This document shows positions 25,588 to 37,090 of a DNA stretch of 64,000 nt, one piece after another. Positions within the stretch are counted from its first letter, which is position 1. Each line of letters opens with the position of its first letter. This DNA comes from Dioscorea cayenensis subsp. rotundata (lineage: Eukaryota > Streptophyta > Magnoliopsida > Dioscoreales > Dioscoreaceae): NCBI RefSeq assembly GCF_009730915.1, contig NC_052481.1:2542001-2606000 (forward strand), written 5' to 3'. Below the pieces are notes generated by a model, which saw nothing but the letters and a program-made list of their open reading frames with translations, had not been told where the DNA came from and did not search any database. The translations under genes and the position numbers were made by a program.

Positions 25588-26690
25588 TTAAAAAAATTTA
25601 TGGACAAAACTCTCAAGGCTATCACTTCCATCAGATTCTCTGTCCACCATATCCATAATATCATCAATAACTTGCTCTCCCTATTTCAAACAATTGTAAA
25701 TATAAGAATCATCTAAGCACTAAAAGATCAGAAGAGCTTCATTATTGGATAAATGCATATCATGTTTTGCAAACTCTGATCCCAGTGACTAAAGTAAAAT
25801 TTAAACATTAAAATTAATAACCATGAAAATAAGCTTCATTTGTCATATACTGTTCAAAGAGTAAATATTAGTCATGGCTGAAGGTTTCTTTAGTCCACTT
25901 CATGGCAATCTGAATACAAAAATAAAAACCTACAATATACCTTTTAGGCCTTTTATCAACAGCTTCATATACTCACAGTGAATTTATTTCAAACATAAAG
26001 TTCTTATTACCAAAGTTTGAAAGAATATTAATAGCTTCAAGTATAAACCTTGTCTACAGAAACAAAATCAAGATATGAATCACCTACTTCTTTGTAGTTA
26101 GTCTTAGAAAATTAGCCACACGACTGGATCTCCTTAAGGCCAATTTGTCTCCTTGAGTCCGGGTTTTTGTTTTGATTGCTTAGACTGCATCAAGAAACAT
26201 AAGCATGAGTTCTGTTTTAACTTCCCAACAATGCACATGATAAAATATAAACTTTGGTTAGTCTTCATCTATTGTTAATTTTAGAATGATGAAATATGGT
26301 TGCCTACATAATTTGATGAAGGAGCAACTAAGTTCAATCTCATTCACTTAACCATCTCATAGTCGTGTTCTTAACTATGAAAAAACCACATAACAGACCT
26401 TTTTTTACCAAGATACACACACATTACTTTCTTGTTCTCTTATTGAAACATTATGAGTAGAGCAGGAAAAAAGTAATCACCTAGAAAAAGCTACCAACAA
26501 TGGTTAAAATGCAATCTAGCATTCTGAACATTGAAAAATATAGGGATTTAGAACTAAGCAGCTAAAAAAAAAAAACTCTAAAAATTGATTCAAAAGAATG
26601 TGAGAAATCAGCCTTACCATCATCCAAATCTTCAAATTCATCACTATCCACATCTTCCACAAAGCTCTGTTTGAGAACTGGTTGGTGTTA
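25588..26690 (-). pseudogene. decayed multi-exon gene fragment, family not recognised
   Basis: Several minus-strand segments look like exons with splice borders. At 26690-26618 an acidic stretch (FVEDVDSDEFEDLDD) ends at a GTAAGG donor. The segment 26184-26088 contains LRRSSRVANF, 26053-25977 contains FILEAINILSNF, and one starting at 25909 contains IAMKWTKETFSHD followed by a stop. The last, about 25790-25588, reads EFAKHDMHLSNNEALLIF, then GEQVIDDIMDMVDRESDGSD, ending FVHKFF and a stop. Two in-frame TAG codons and one TAA interrupt it, so it appears dead. Both TAG codons could derive from CAG by C-to-T change. I do not recognise the family and propose no function. The exon calls are tentative. 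Confidence 0.35.
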
Positions 26691-26700
26691 TGCACACAAA

Positions 26701-26729
26701 ATAGGGTCCATCTCATAGATGGACCCTAT
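26701..26729. repeat. 11-bp perfect inverted repeat (hairpin)
   Basis: The stems atagggtccat and atggaccctat enclose a 7-base loop. The left part (ttatgcacacaa...tccatctcata) recurs imperfectly as a direct repeat about 85 bases further on, near 26772-26802. No gene assignment follows from this. Confidence 0.7.
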
Positions 26730-26739
26730 TGATGCCAAA

Positions 26740-27439
26740 AGACCAGCCTAGTGGTGAAGGATGCCCACCACTTATATGCACACAAGGAGTCCATCTCATA
26801 TCCAATGTGGGACTAAAGAGGTTAGTTCATTTGCAATCATTACAGTTGGCCATAGGGAGAATCACTCTTCTTGGCAAGGCACAGGAAGAAGGAAAGCTTG
26901 GAGCTTTAGGCAAGGAAAAAGAAAACCCACACCTTGGAAGCAGTAGAGGACTCATTAAAGACTAGGACCTCCTCAGCAGCACCCTATCCATTCCCAGACA
27001 ACCATGGTCCATGGCTGGCAAGAGGAACATGAGATCTTTTTCTATATTAATAGAATTTTTAGGCAAAACCATCCCAAAAATATAAAAAAAAACATTGTTG
27101 TTCAGGGAAAATAGGAAAATAAAAGAAGAAAAAAAAATAATCAATTTTTAGATTTAATATCAAATAGAAAAATAAAAGAAGAACAAAAAAAATCAAAGCA
27201 ACCACGATCCGGTTTAAGATCGAGCCAAATTAAAAAAAAATTAAAAATCAAACTTTTTTCCACAATCCACTCAGATAGAACCACAAACTCCTACCAAACA
27301 ATTAAAAAAACCTCAAAAACCAAATCAATCATCACAAAACACCAGAATCACTCTGTTCCGAACAAACCCTTTTACTTGATAATAATTCATTAAATAAGTA
27401 CTTTACTAAATAAAAAAATAGAATGTAAAAAAATAGTCA
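26740..27439. other. spacer, no gene seen
   Basis: This is low-complexity A-rich sequence between the decayed gene and the MITE-like element. I see no coding structure. Confidence 0.4.
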
Positions 27440-27676
27440 AGCCTTAATTAAACTAACGAGCCAAAGTTAAGCTTTGAATTTTCTTAACAAGTTAAGCTCG
27501 ATCATGAACCTCGAAATAAGCTCGATTAGAGCTCAAGCTTGGTTAAAATAGTAACGACCCAAGCTTGAACATAAAAGATGAAGCTCGAAGAAAGCTCGGT
27601 TCGAGCTCGATTAAATAGTAACGAGCCAAGCTTGAACAAAACAAATCTCGGTCAGTTTGGCTCGTTTACATCCCTA
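27440..27676. mobile_element. AAGCTCG-rich hAT-MITE-like fragment
   Basis: The segment is full of aagctcg/gagctcg motifs and ends ggctcgtttacatcccta. This resembles the terminal inverted repeat of a widespread plant hAT-type MITE group (ends like TAGGG.TGTAAACGAGCC). The opposite terminus is not clear, so the element is probably truncated or diverged. It lies just upstream of the PPR gene leader. Confidence 0.4.
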
Positions 27677-27690
27677 AATAGAATTAAGAT

Positions 27691-27721
27691 AAAATAATAA
27701 TAATAATAATAATAATAATAA
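27691..27721. repeat. (AAT)n microsatellite upstream of PPR gene
   Basis: This is a run of about ten AAT/TAA units. A shorter, interrupted version lies at about 39498-39520 and marks the left end of the duplicated unit B. Confidence 0.9.
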
Positions 27722-27787
27722 TTTTCACATGTTATTTTGCAGCAACCCTCCTCACCTCCTCGAACACACACACGCACATACACAAAG

Positions 27788-27792
27788 ATGGC

Positions 27793-27833
<41 letters not shown>

Positions 27834-29011
27834 TCGGTTCTCCAACCCGCATTCGCAAGCTCATCGCCGCCCAGCGCGACCCTCTCCTCGCCATGGAGAT
27901 CCACTCCGTCGCCTCCTCCCTCCTCTCCGACCACCACCTCGCCGCCCTCCCCTCCCTCATCCTCAAGCTCGCCCGCCACCGCCGCTTCTCCCTCTCCTTC
28001 TCCCTCCTCCGTCGCCTCCCCTCCCCTTCCCCTTCCCTCCTCTCCTCTCTCTCCTCCGTCTTCTCCTCCTTAGCCCGCCCCGATCTCCTCCTCCTTCTCC
28101 TCCCCATTCTCCGCCCTCCTCTCCCTCCCAAGCACCTCCACCGCCTCCTCCGATCTCTCTCTTCCCACCCCTCTTCCCTCCCTGCCGCCCTCTCCCTCCT
28201 CCGCTCCTCCCCTCCCGACTCCCATTCCCACTCCATCCTTATCCACGCCTTCTCCCGTTGTGGCCGCATCTCCCTCGCTTACTCCCTCTTCAACCGTGTC
28301 TTCACCCTTGGTCTTACCCCCGATCTCCAGGCCTACCGTTCTCTCATGCAAGCCCTCTGCCGCAAGAGCCAGGTCTCCACCGCCTCCGATCTTCTTGAAG
28401 ATATGCTCAACAAGGGCTTCGTCCCTGATGCCCTCACCTATTCCTCTCTCCTCAACAGTCTCTGCCGCAAGAAACGGCTCCGCGAGGCTTACAAGCTTCT
28501 GTGCCGGATGAAAGTCCGCGGTTGCAATCCTGACATTGTCCATTACAACACTATCATCCTCGGGTTTTGCCGGGAAGGTCGCCCCTTTGATGCATGCAAG
28601 GTGCTTGATGATATGCCTGAGAATGGGTGCTTGCCGAATTTGGTGTCCTATACTACTTTGGTCAATGGGTTGTGTGCTGGAGGGTTTGTTGAGCGGGCTA
28701 TGGAGTTTTTGGAGGTTATGGTTGGGAAAGGACTGGTTCCGCATTTTTCGGTATTTCATGGGCTTGTGAAGGGGTTTTGCAATGTGGGTAAGGTGGAAGA
28801 GGCTTGTCGGGTTTTGGAGGAGATGTTGAAGCTTGGAGTGGTGCCGCATGTGGATACATGGGTGATGGTTTTGGTGAGAGTTTGTTGTGATGATGATGGA
28901 GAGATGTTGAAACAGACTAGCAGTTGGTTTTTGAAGATTGTTGATGAAGAGGAATGGAGGAGAAGGACAAAACTTGTGCATTTGGGGACTGGTTTGGTGC
29001 ATTTTAATTAA
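27788..29011 (+). CDS. P-class pentatricopeptide repeat protein (At4g01400-like)
   Basis: This is a single-exon gene of 407 residues. PPR proteins bind organellar RNA one base per repeat and act in its processing, stability or translation. After a serine run (residues 3-15, from a TCA microsatellite) comes a conserved block IGSPTRIRKLIAAQRDPLLA. About six 35-residue PPR motifs follow from roughly residue 155, for example DMLNKGFVPDALTYSSLLN and MKVRGCNPDIVHYNTIILGF. The order and wording of these motifs match my memory of the Arabidopsis mitochondrial PPR At4g01400. The ATG at 27788 (aagATGg) is the first in frame; no upstream ATG shares this frame. The 5' half is extremely C/T-rich, unlike the 3' half. 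A broken copy lies at 40.26 kb. Confidence 0.9.
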
Positions 29012-30242
29012 TTGAAAAAATTGAGTAGGAAGATGCAATTATATTGAAATTCCTGCTGGATGATATTATGGATTCTGATTATCTGCCTCAATGAACAAAC
29101 GTCAACAATCACAATTAAGGTAAAATGTATTTGATCATTGACTTTATTTTAAAAAAAAGGATAATCACAATGACAATGAACCAATGTATATTCACATAAG
29201 CCTTGATACTTATCTTGCATTAAGAATGAATTTATCTGAATCTCCTATATGCTGCTCATTTTAAGAGTTTTGTATCATTTGTTATTTGAGAATATCATTG
29301 AGATCTACAAAGTGTGGATGATTAGCTGCTAATGCACCCTCGCCTGATTCTTATTAGGAGGTATTATTTTTTTAATTTTGAGCAATTCAATTGTTGCCTT
29401 TATCTCCAAAAACAGGCATTCACAATGGCTATTAAATGTTTTGATTTTCATAGGTGGTGGTTGCTCATCTTGCAATATTATGTATTCATGTGAAGCTTAT
29501 CTGAATGCTGCTGCAGATTTTATAGTTGATGTATAGACAGAAACACAGAGAAATAAGCAGGGTAGATCAATGAGAAACTAGGGGAAGAACAAGTGGGAAC
29601 AACAAGCATGTTGTTGGTCTATGACTAGAGGAACAGAGTAATACTGGACAAAATCAATTCAGCCTCTGTTCTCCCTGCGAGAGTCGTCCTTCATTTTCTA
29701 TATGAAAACTTGGATATTTATTTTTAAACCACCACATTTCTTCTGGGACCTTCTAGGTAGAAAAGAGATCTGTAGCTATCTCGTGTTTTCTAGGACCTTC
29801 AAGGATTTTCATCCTTAATACTTTCATTATTTCAGATAAACCTTAGCGATGAGAGTTCTTAATAGTAATTCTCAATTTTGTCTTCTTTCTTGACGAGATT
29901 TATGTGTTCCTCCGAAGAAGTATGGTCACTTAATGCTTATCTGGCAATCCACTCCTGCTTAATTTATCTGGAATAATATTATTTAATTTGACCAATTTAA
30001 TTAGAGTTGGTCAACATTTGTAATTTACAATAAAAACAAAAGACAAATATTGAAGATATTATATTTTTCTTAGGATATTTGCTGATAAAAATTAATATAA
30101 GCACAAATATATGATCTTTAATGCTCAAAGTGCTATTTGCACTCTAGGTCCCAATTACATCACACCTAAGTAGTTCTCAATTGAGTTGCTTACTACTATC
30201 TGATCAGATTAAACTACATACAAGAATATAGTCTGACTTTAT
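29012..30242. other. duplicated spacer between PPR and P450, unit A
   Basis: This convergent spacer holds the 3' flanks of the PPR and P450 genes. It is closely matched by 40676-41924 in unit B along its whole length, with small indels. Short open stretches occur (for example SCNIMYSCEAYLNAAADF near 29480), but most changes between the two copies would alter residues, so coding constraint is unlikely. Confidence 0.6.
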
Positions 30243-32266
30243 TTACTTATTAAGCTTTGCACAAGAAGGCCTTGCGGTAGCTATAGCAACTAATGGCTTT
30301 TCCTTCTTTAAGACAATCCCAAACTTTTCAACAAGATCAAGTTTGGAGTTATCAGGCAATCTCCACTCAAAGGAATGTAGCATTGTAGCCAGTATAAACT
30401 TGTTCATCTTTTCTGCTAGTGGAATACCCATGCAAATTCTTCGCCCAAAACCAAATGGGATGAAATTAAAGTTATTGCTACCATAATAATCCCATCTATT
30501 CATTCTTTCTAGAAACCTTTCTGGTATGAATTCTGAAGGATTTTCCCAAACAGTGGGGTTTCTATGTATAGCCCAGGCATTGATGAAAATTTTGGCTCCT
30601 TTTGGGATCATGTATCCTCCTATGGAGCATGTGGCTGTGGGATAACGGGGTAACAAGAGTGGGATTGGCGGATGTAAACGAAGTGATTCTTTTACTAATG
30701 CCTCCAAATAGTGCAATTTTGGTAGATGTGTTTCATCTACCATTTCCTCTTTCCCTACCACTGACTCAAGCTCTTCTTGTGCTTTCCTGATTGTCTCAGG
30801 TCTATTCATCATTTCAGCCAAGGTCCATTCTACCGTGATTGATGTTGTATCTGTGCCAGCTGTAACTATGTCCTGCATTCACAGGACCATTAGGCATCTC
30901 TTGTCTATTACACCTTGATGGTAATGTCATGGAAGGATGTTTAAATACTTTTTGTGGTAATAAAAAAAAGATGCATTTCCAGAAATTACTTATACTTCAT
31001 TTAGGTTGATAAATATATATTGATTGTGACTAAAAGTGCACTAATGGAAAGTTGCATGAGAAACCCCTTTTTTTTGTTTTTTTTTTTTGGAAACAAGGAA
31101 AAACTTTGCCATCATGTTTGCCTGAACCCACTATATGCCACTAGTATTCTTTTGATCTTTTATTTCTTTCTAATTTTCATGTTATTTATTTGCTTAATTG
31201 GTCTTGTATTGCAACAGGAAGTTTGTTTTTGAGTAATGACACATGGAACTAACTGATAATGGTACAAGAAAATTAGTCTATGTGATTTTGTTATGCGTTG
31301 TGGTTTTAAAAACAAGCTTATACTTACTGTGAATATTCCTTTGATGTTGTCCATGGTCAGGAGCTGATGGGGGTCCTCTTTCAGCATCTCCAGCATCACC
31401 TGAAGAAAATCTTTCGTCTTCTCTTGATCACCACTTGCTTCCAGTGTTCCCTTCCGCTGCTCGATGATCATGCTCAGAAGTCTGTCAAGCCTTTCTTTGT
31501 GCTCTTTCATTTTCCGTTGCACCCCTTGCAAGTCCATCCATTCCAGCACAGGGAAGATATCTGACATGTTTGTGACACCTAATAAGTGTACTATACCATC
31601 CACCAGCTCCCGTAACTCACCACCAACCCGCTTCTGCTCCTCTGCTGCCAGTGAGTTGCCCCACAACATGCCAGTGACCACGTTGAGTACTGTGACAAAT
31701 GCCACCTGTCCGACATCCACCACTTCTCCTGTTTTTCGATGCAGCTCCTCGACCATGCTCCTTACCTCCCGTTGGTGCAATGCATGGAAAGAGTCAAGTA
31801 TCTTGGTGTTGAGCAGCTCCCGCACGCATGCTTTGCGAAGGGTGCGCCACTTGGGACTGTAGGGCTGGAAGCCAATGTCTTGCATACCAAATGAGATGAT
31901 TCTGGCAGCCGCGGTGGTGTCATGATTTGCAAAGGTGACATCATGGTCTCTGCACATTTCCCTAGCTGCCTCTGACGAGCTCACTATTATGCATTGCCTG
32001 GATCCAATACGCATCATCATGACAGAGCCAAACGTTTGAGCCAAGTCTGCAAAGCAGCAGTGGAGGTCGAGGCGGAGGAAGGGGAGGTAACCGAGCACTG
32101 GCAGAGCTCGTGGACCTGGAGGCAGGCTCTGTGTGTCTTTTATTCTCTTCACTCCTTTTCGGTAAACAATGAAAATGACCACAGATATGAGAAAGAAGAA
32201 GTTGAGTGCCATTCTATCAGGCTCTCGGTTTTGATACCAAGACAATGCATCAGAAACCTTGCCCAT
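30243..32266 (-). CDS. cytochrome P450, CYP76-like (unit A copy)
   Basis: This is a microsomal haem monooxygenase of the CYP71 clan, probably of specialised metabolism; the substrate is unknown. Two exons (32266-31328 and 30872-30243) joined by a phase-0 intron, the usual position, give 522 residues. An N-terminal membrane anchor (about 20-40) is followed by the proline hinge PPGPR, the I-helix AGTDTT (318-323), ESLR of the K helix (375-378) and PERF (430-433). The haem loop FGFGRRICMG has the ligand Cys460. ATG 32266 is chosen because it aligns with the ATG of the 41.9-kb copy. About nine of ten residues match that copy by eye. A TATA box lies some 50 bases upstream. The frame is intact. Confidence 0.92.
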
Positions 32267-32315
32267 TTTGGCAAAGAAGGCATCTAACAATGGAGTGTTA
32301 TATTAATTTCTGCAG

Positions 32316-32324
32316 TTTTTTATA
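32316..32324 (-). promoter_or_regulatory. TATA box of P450 unit A
   Basis: The minus strand reads gagTATAAAAAActgcag, 50-58 bases upstream of the start codon. The aligned position in unit B reads TGTAAAGAA, so this box exists only in copy A. Confidence 0.6.
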
Positions 32325-32461
32325 CTCAAGTGTCGGCACAAATTGTGGTGGAAAAATATAAAAATCAAAGATGAAGAGTTTGTGGTGGATGATCAATGAA
32401 AATTTTTTCATGCAAAATAGCAGTCATTGTGTTGGTTGAGGTATTTTTCCACTACACTTTT

Positions 32462-32612
32462 TATCATTGTCATTGGCAAATTAAATGACAATGAAATTTC
32501 AAAATGACAAGGACAATGACAGCTTTTTTTTTTTGGTTCAAATGCATTTATCATTGTCATTGAAAAATCAAATGACAATGATATTTCAAAATGGCAATGG
32601 CAATGACAATTA
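32462..32612. repeat. two tandem about 62-bp repeats of CATTGTCATT/AATGACAATG type
   Basis: The blocks at about 32462-32522 and 32549-32610 are similar (tatcattgtcattg ... aatgacaatga ... tttcaaaatg). Each contains inverted cattgtcatt/aatgacaatg arms. Unit B keeps only one partial copy near 44337-44390, so the repeat number changed after the duplication. Confidence 0.6.
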
Positions 32613-33542
32613 TCTGTCATGTCTTGCTTCTTTGACAAGATCTTTTGAGTTTCCTAGAGAGTTGTAGTTAGTTATCTTTTTTTACTCATTCCTGGTATAT
32701 AATTATTAATGTGATTTGTGATGAGTTTTAGCAGGAGATGCTTATTACTTAAGGTGGGATGATTCAAGTAAAAAAAATTCTGCGACGTTCATATTTTATG
32801 TGAAAACTACCGACAAATTACAGGTACTCTATTTTGTCCTGCATATTTCTTACAAAATCACGTGAACACAAATGTAGGACATTTTTAGAGGAGAAATGTT
32901 AGTTTCTCATGATGTAGTCCCTATGTTATATCACACCCTGATAGTCTTCTGTTGAGCTATTCACTTCTCTTCTAGAGATTAAATTTATGATTAACTGTAT
33001 TTCTCAATTTTGTCATACAGCTGTGTGTGCAGAAATGCCTTGCTTTGGTTATGTCCTCATGAAATGCTTCAATATTTCCAGTAATCACATTTCCATGAAA
33101 ATAAAAGTTGGTAATTAGATAGATGGGAATATCAGATTCTTATGTTTGGTTAATTAGCGAAACTTATTCAAGTATTGATGAATATCTTTTGTTAACTTGT
33201 TTAGTTTATTAGGAGTGAACCTTAACAAAAAGAAATTGACTCATTTGCTTTTATTTGCTTTTAGTTAACCCTTGTGTTTAATTGCAGAATAAGTTAGAGA
33301 TGTATCAGTTTTTGTTATCTCAGGCTATTCACTTGAATAAAACTCCAAACACTGCCAAATTATTCCAATGAAAATAACTGGTTTAATTAATTTAAATTTA
33401 AGTAGTAGTTATTTACATGTTTTGCATCTTTTATTTCTTTTTAATTCATGTTAGTTAATTAAGAAATTGTTCTTATATTGCAGCAGGAAGCATACTTTTA
33501 ATCCATGTTTTAAATAACTGAGAACTGCACATGGCCAGACAA

Positions 33543-33620
33543 GTCTATAACTGCTTTAATGTTGCCCATTATCAGAGACTCATGTAGGTTCTTCTTCACA
33601 TTCTCTATTATCATTTGAAG
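33543..33620 (-). pseudogene. P450 exon-1 tail relic, unit A
   Basis: The minus strand reads LQMIIENVKKNLHESLIMGN then IKAVID. This matches the end of exon 1 in the intact P450s (FLQVMLEMLKEDPHQLLTMD, NIKGIF). No other exon of this gene remains nearby. The same relic sits at 46421-46493 in unit B, so it was part of the ancestral unit. Confidence 0.6.
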
Positions 33621-33666
33621 GAACAACAACAACAACAACCACAACTAGCTCTATTGTCTATGATTG

Positions 33667-34303
33667 TGTTATGGAATTTCAATCAATAAAAAGGAAAAAC
33701 TAAGATCCATGTATCCAGCTCACAGATTATTGAGAATCCTCTTACAATTCGGTCATAAATCATCAAAATGTTCAAAGGAAATAGAATTTCTCTCAGAGTT
33801 TGGCAATCTCCACAAGATTCACAGTAGATCAAGAACATAATTACTAGGAAAAAAACGGAGAAACAATCCAGGAATTGACAATGAAAACAGGAAGACAATG
33901 GGAAGCTAACTTCCCTTCCGATCCACCTTCAGAGATCCCCGTCGGAGCTCGTTGGAGACCACAGACGAACAAGATCAAACCCCAACCACCTTCAGACCAT
34001 CGATACCCCTTCTTCTTTCTCTTCTCTCCCTTTTGTATCCCTTTCCAGCTGGCATTAACGAACCTTCTCAAAGTTCTCCCGATGTCTTCTCTTCATTGGT
34101 CCACGTCATCACCTGTAACGAACCCCTTTAAACGAGAGTTCCTCCATTTGATTCTCTGGCCACGTCCACCAATGGCTGCTTCATTAGCCACGTCTCTCCC
34201 TTGAATGTCATTACAATCTGTTGATGTGGAAGGCAGCATCCTCCTCATGTGCCTTTCATTTGAAACTCCAGCACTTGGCACCAGCTTCTCTCGCGCCATT
34301 ACA
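33667..34303 (-). repeat. gypsy 3' LTR
   Basis: This is the 637-base LTR downstream of pol in element orientation, preceded by the polypurine tract. By eye it is about 95% identical to the other LTR, suggesting a moderately old insertion. Confidence 0.9.
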
Positions 34304-34309
34304 ATACCC

Positions 34310-37045
34310 TCCCCATTTAAATTGGCCTTGTCCTCAAGGCCAGGAAATTGAGATTTAATCCACTCCCAATCCTCCCAAGAATTGTCACCATCTTGACAAC
34401 CTTCCTATTGAATCAATGCCTGAATGCACACTTTTCCATTTCGTAATAGCTGCCTGAAATTGAGAACTGCCACAGGTTGTAAGAATGGACCTTCAGCAAT
34501 TGATTTCAATGGAAGAGGCAATGTACCCGGCCATAGAATATTTGAAATGGAGTGAGGTGTTATACCAGTATTGAGCCCACGGTAAAAACTCAACCCGGAC
34601 TTTGGGATTTTCAGAAACAAAACAACGGAGATAGAGCTCAATACATTTATTCAATGCCTCCGTTTGACCATCAGACTGTGGATGGTATGCTGTAGATCTT
34701 GATAAAGTAGTACCCATAGACTGAAAAAGATGTCGCCAAAATTTGCTGAGAAAAATCTTATCTCGGTCACTGATGATACTCTTAGGAACTCCATGTAATT
34801 TGACCACATGATTAATGAAAGTGTCAGCAACAACTGTACTAGAAAAATGAGCTTTGAGAGGCATAAAATGGCCAAATTTAGATAATCTGTCAACAACCAC
34901 AAAGATAACAGAATATCCCTTTGATATTGGCAACCCAACAATAAAATCCATAGTCAAATCATCCCATATCTGTGGAGAAATTGGCAAGGGTTGAAGAAGT
35001 CCAGCAGGGTGAGTATGACTTGTTTTGGCTTGCTGACATACCATACAAGCTTTAACAAATTGCTTAACATCTTTGCGCATCCCTAACCAACAAAATTGTT
35101 GATCCATCCTCATATAAGTCAGAAGAGTTTCTGCATGACCACCAAGATGTGTACAATGAAATTCATTTAACAATTGATTTCTCAGCTGTTTATCATCAGG
35201 AATAACCAATTTTCCTATCCTCCATAACAAGTTTTGTTGCCAAGTAAATGTAGGATCTGTATTGGTATGTGACTGAATTTCCAGAATTTTGTCAATACAA
35301 AATTTATCCTATTGTTGAAGTTGTTGTATATGAGGCTGCAAGGAACAACTTGAAATTGATATGTGCATTTGGAAACACCTAGATAATGCATCAGCTGCCA
35401 AATTGTCCTTGGAATACTCAATATTGAAATTATAACCCATGAGCTTTGGAATCCACTGCTGTTGTTCTGGAGTATGAATATTCTGTTGACCAAGATGTCT
35501 CAATGCCTCCTGATCAGTTCTAATGGTAAATTGATGGCCAAACAGGTAATGTCTGAACTTAGTTATTGCTTCAGTAACTGCATATAATTCCCTTACATTA
35601 GCTGATTTTCTTTGCATCAAGGGAGTTAATTTCTTAGAGAAATAAGCTATTGGATGATTAGCTTGACTCAAGACTGCACCAATGCCCGTACTAGAAGCAT
35701 CTGTTTCCAATATAAATGGCTTAGTGAAATCAGGTAATTTCAAAACTGGATCCTCAGAAATTTTTAGTTTCAAATTCAAAAATGTTGCTGCTGCTGCAGA
35801 ACTCCACAGAAAACAATCTTTCTTTAACAAGTCAGTTAAAGGTTGAGCATGAAGGGCATAATTCTTAATGAACCTTTGATAATAGCCATTGATCCCCAAA
35901 AATCCTCTCAACTGTTTAACATTTTTAGGTTCAGGCCACTGTAAAATAGACTCAATTATAGTCTTGTCCATTTGCACACCATCAGCAGACACAATGTGCC
36001 CCAAATACTCAATTTGGAACACCCCAAAGCAACATTTAGAATATTTTGCAAACAGTTTATGTTGTTGTAAGGTCAGAAGGACTTGCTCAAAATGCTCCAA
36101 ATGACTATCCAAGTCCTTACTATACACCAGAATATCATCCAAAAATATAAGAACATATCTGCGCATTGCAAATTGAAAAATTCCATTGATTAGAGCTTGA
36201 AATGTCGCCGGACAATTTGATAATCCGAAGGGCATCACCAAGAAGTGCCCGTGATGTGTTCTAAATGCTGTTTTATGTCTATCATCAGGATGAACTAAGA
36301 CTTGATGGTAACCAGATCTTAAATCTAGTTTTGAAAAAGTTTGTGCACCATGTAATTCATCCAACAATTCATCAACTGTAGGGATTGAGTATGCATCTTT
36401 AATAGTCAAGGCATTCAATGCCCTATAGTCTGTACAAAATCTCCAAGTACCATTTTTCTTCTTCACCAATAAAATAGGAGATGAATAAGGACTTATACTA
36501 TGCTCAATTATGCCATCCTGCAACATCTGATTTACCATGATTTCTATCTCATTCTTTTGACTGTGAGGATACCGATAAGGTCTCAACTTCACCGGTTGTG
36601 CCTCAGGGTGAAGAATGATTCTATGATCAAATTCCCTGGATGGAGGTAATCCTGTAGGTATAGAAAATACTGCTTGATATTTGAGCAGCAACTGTTGCAA
36701 TCTGTCTGGCATATCAACAGGAAACTGAAATTGTACTTCAGAATGAACAAAAGGATCTACTGAAGATCTTTGACCAAAAGACTCCAATTTATCTTCCTTA
36801 ACTGACAGAGATTAGCAAACAGAAATTGCTTTGGACCTACACAATCGATGCAACTGATGCAAAGATGCCATATGAGGTCCAGAATTCTTAGTACCATTAA
36901 TAGTGAGAAATTTGCCATCAGAATAAAATTGGATGTAAAGATCTTTGTAATTCATAATATAAGATCCCAAGGTTGATAACCAATCAGCACCCAAAATAAT
37001 TTCTGCACCTTCAATAGGAAGCAAATACACTGGAAGTTGCAACAA
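34310..37045 (-). pseudogene. gypsy pol region: RT, RNase H, integrase, chromodomain remnant
   Basis: The reverse transcriptase (about 36787-35900) keeps the active-site box FLDDILVYS, and RNase H keeps ILETDASSTGIGAVLSQ. A stop at about 35309 separates these from the integrase (35230-34493), which has the zinc-binding pattern HLGGHAE...CMVCQQAK and the DDE-core segments MDFIVGLP, SDRDKIF and YHPQSDGQTEA. After WYNTSLHF the usual C-terminal region is missing. In another frame, fragments such as LIQ-stop-EG and SWEDWEWIKSQFP show the remains of a chromodomain, so an internal deletion and frameshift occurred. This region is not expected to make active enzymes. Confidence 0.85.
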
Positions 37046-37090
37046 ATGGCCTTGTACTTGAATCTGTAAGTTCTAAATCATGCCTTTAAC

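Noticed and set aside
26701-26729. Hairpin as a microRNA precursor
   Set aside because: The stem is only 11 bp with a short loop, too small for a plant precursor.
28070-29038. Long antisense frames opposite the PPR gene (also 27652-28269)
   Set aside because: They mirror the strongly biased composition of the PPR coding strand, have low-complexity R/E-rich translations and match no family.
29400-29640. Conserved coding exon between PPR and P450 (SCNIMYSCEAYLNAAADF, also 41070-41200)
   Set aside because: Similarity between units A and B is fully explained by the duplication, and most differences change residues.
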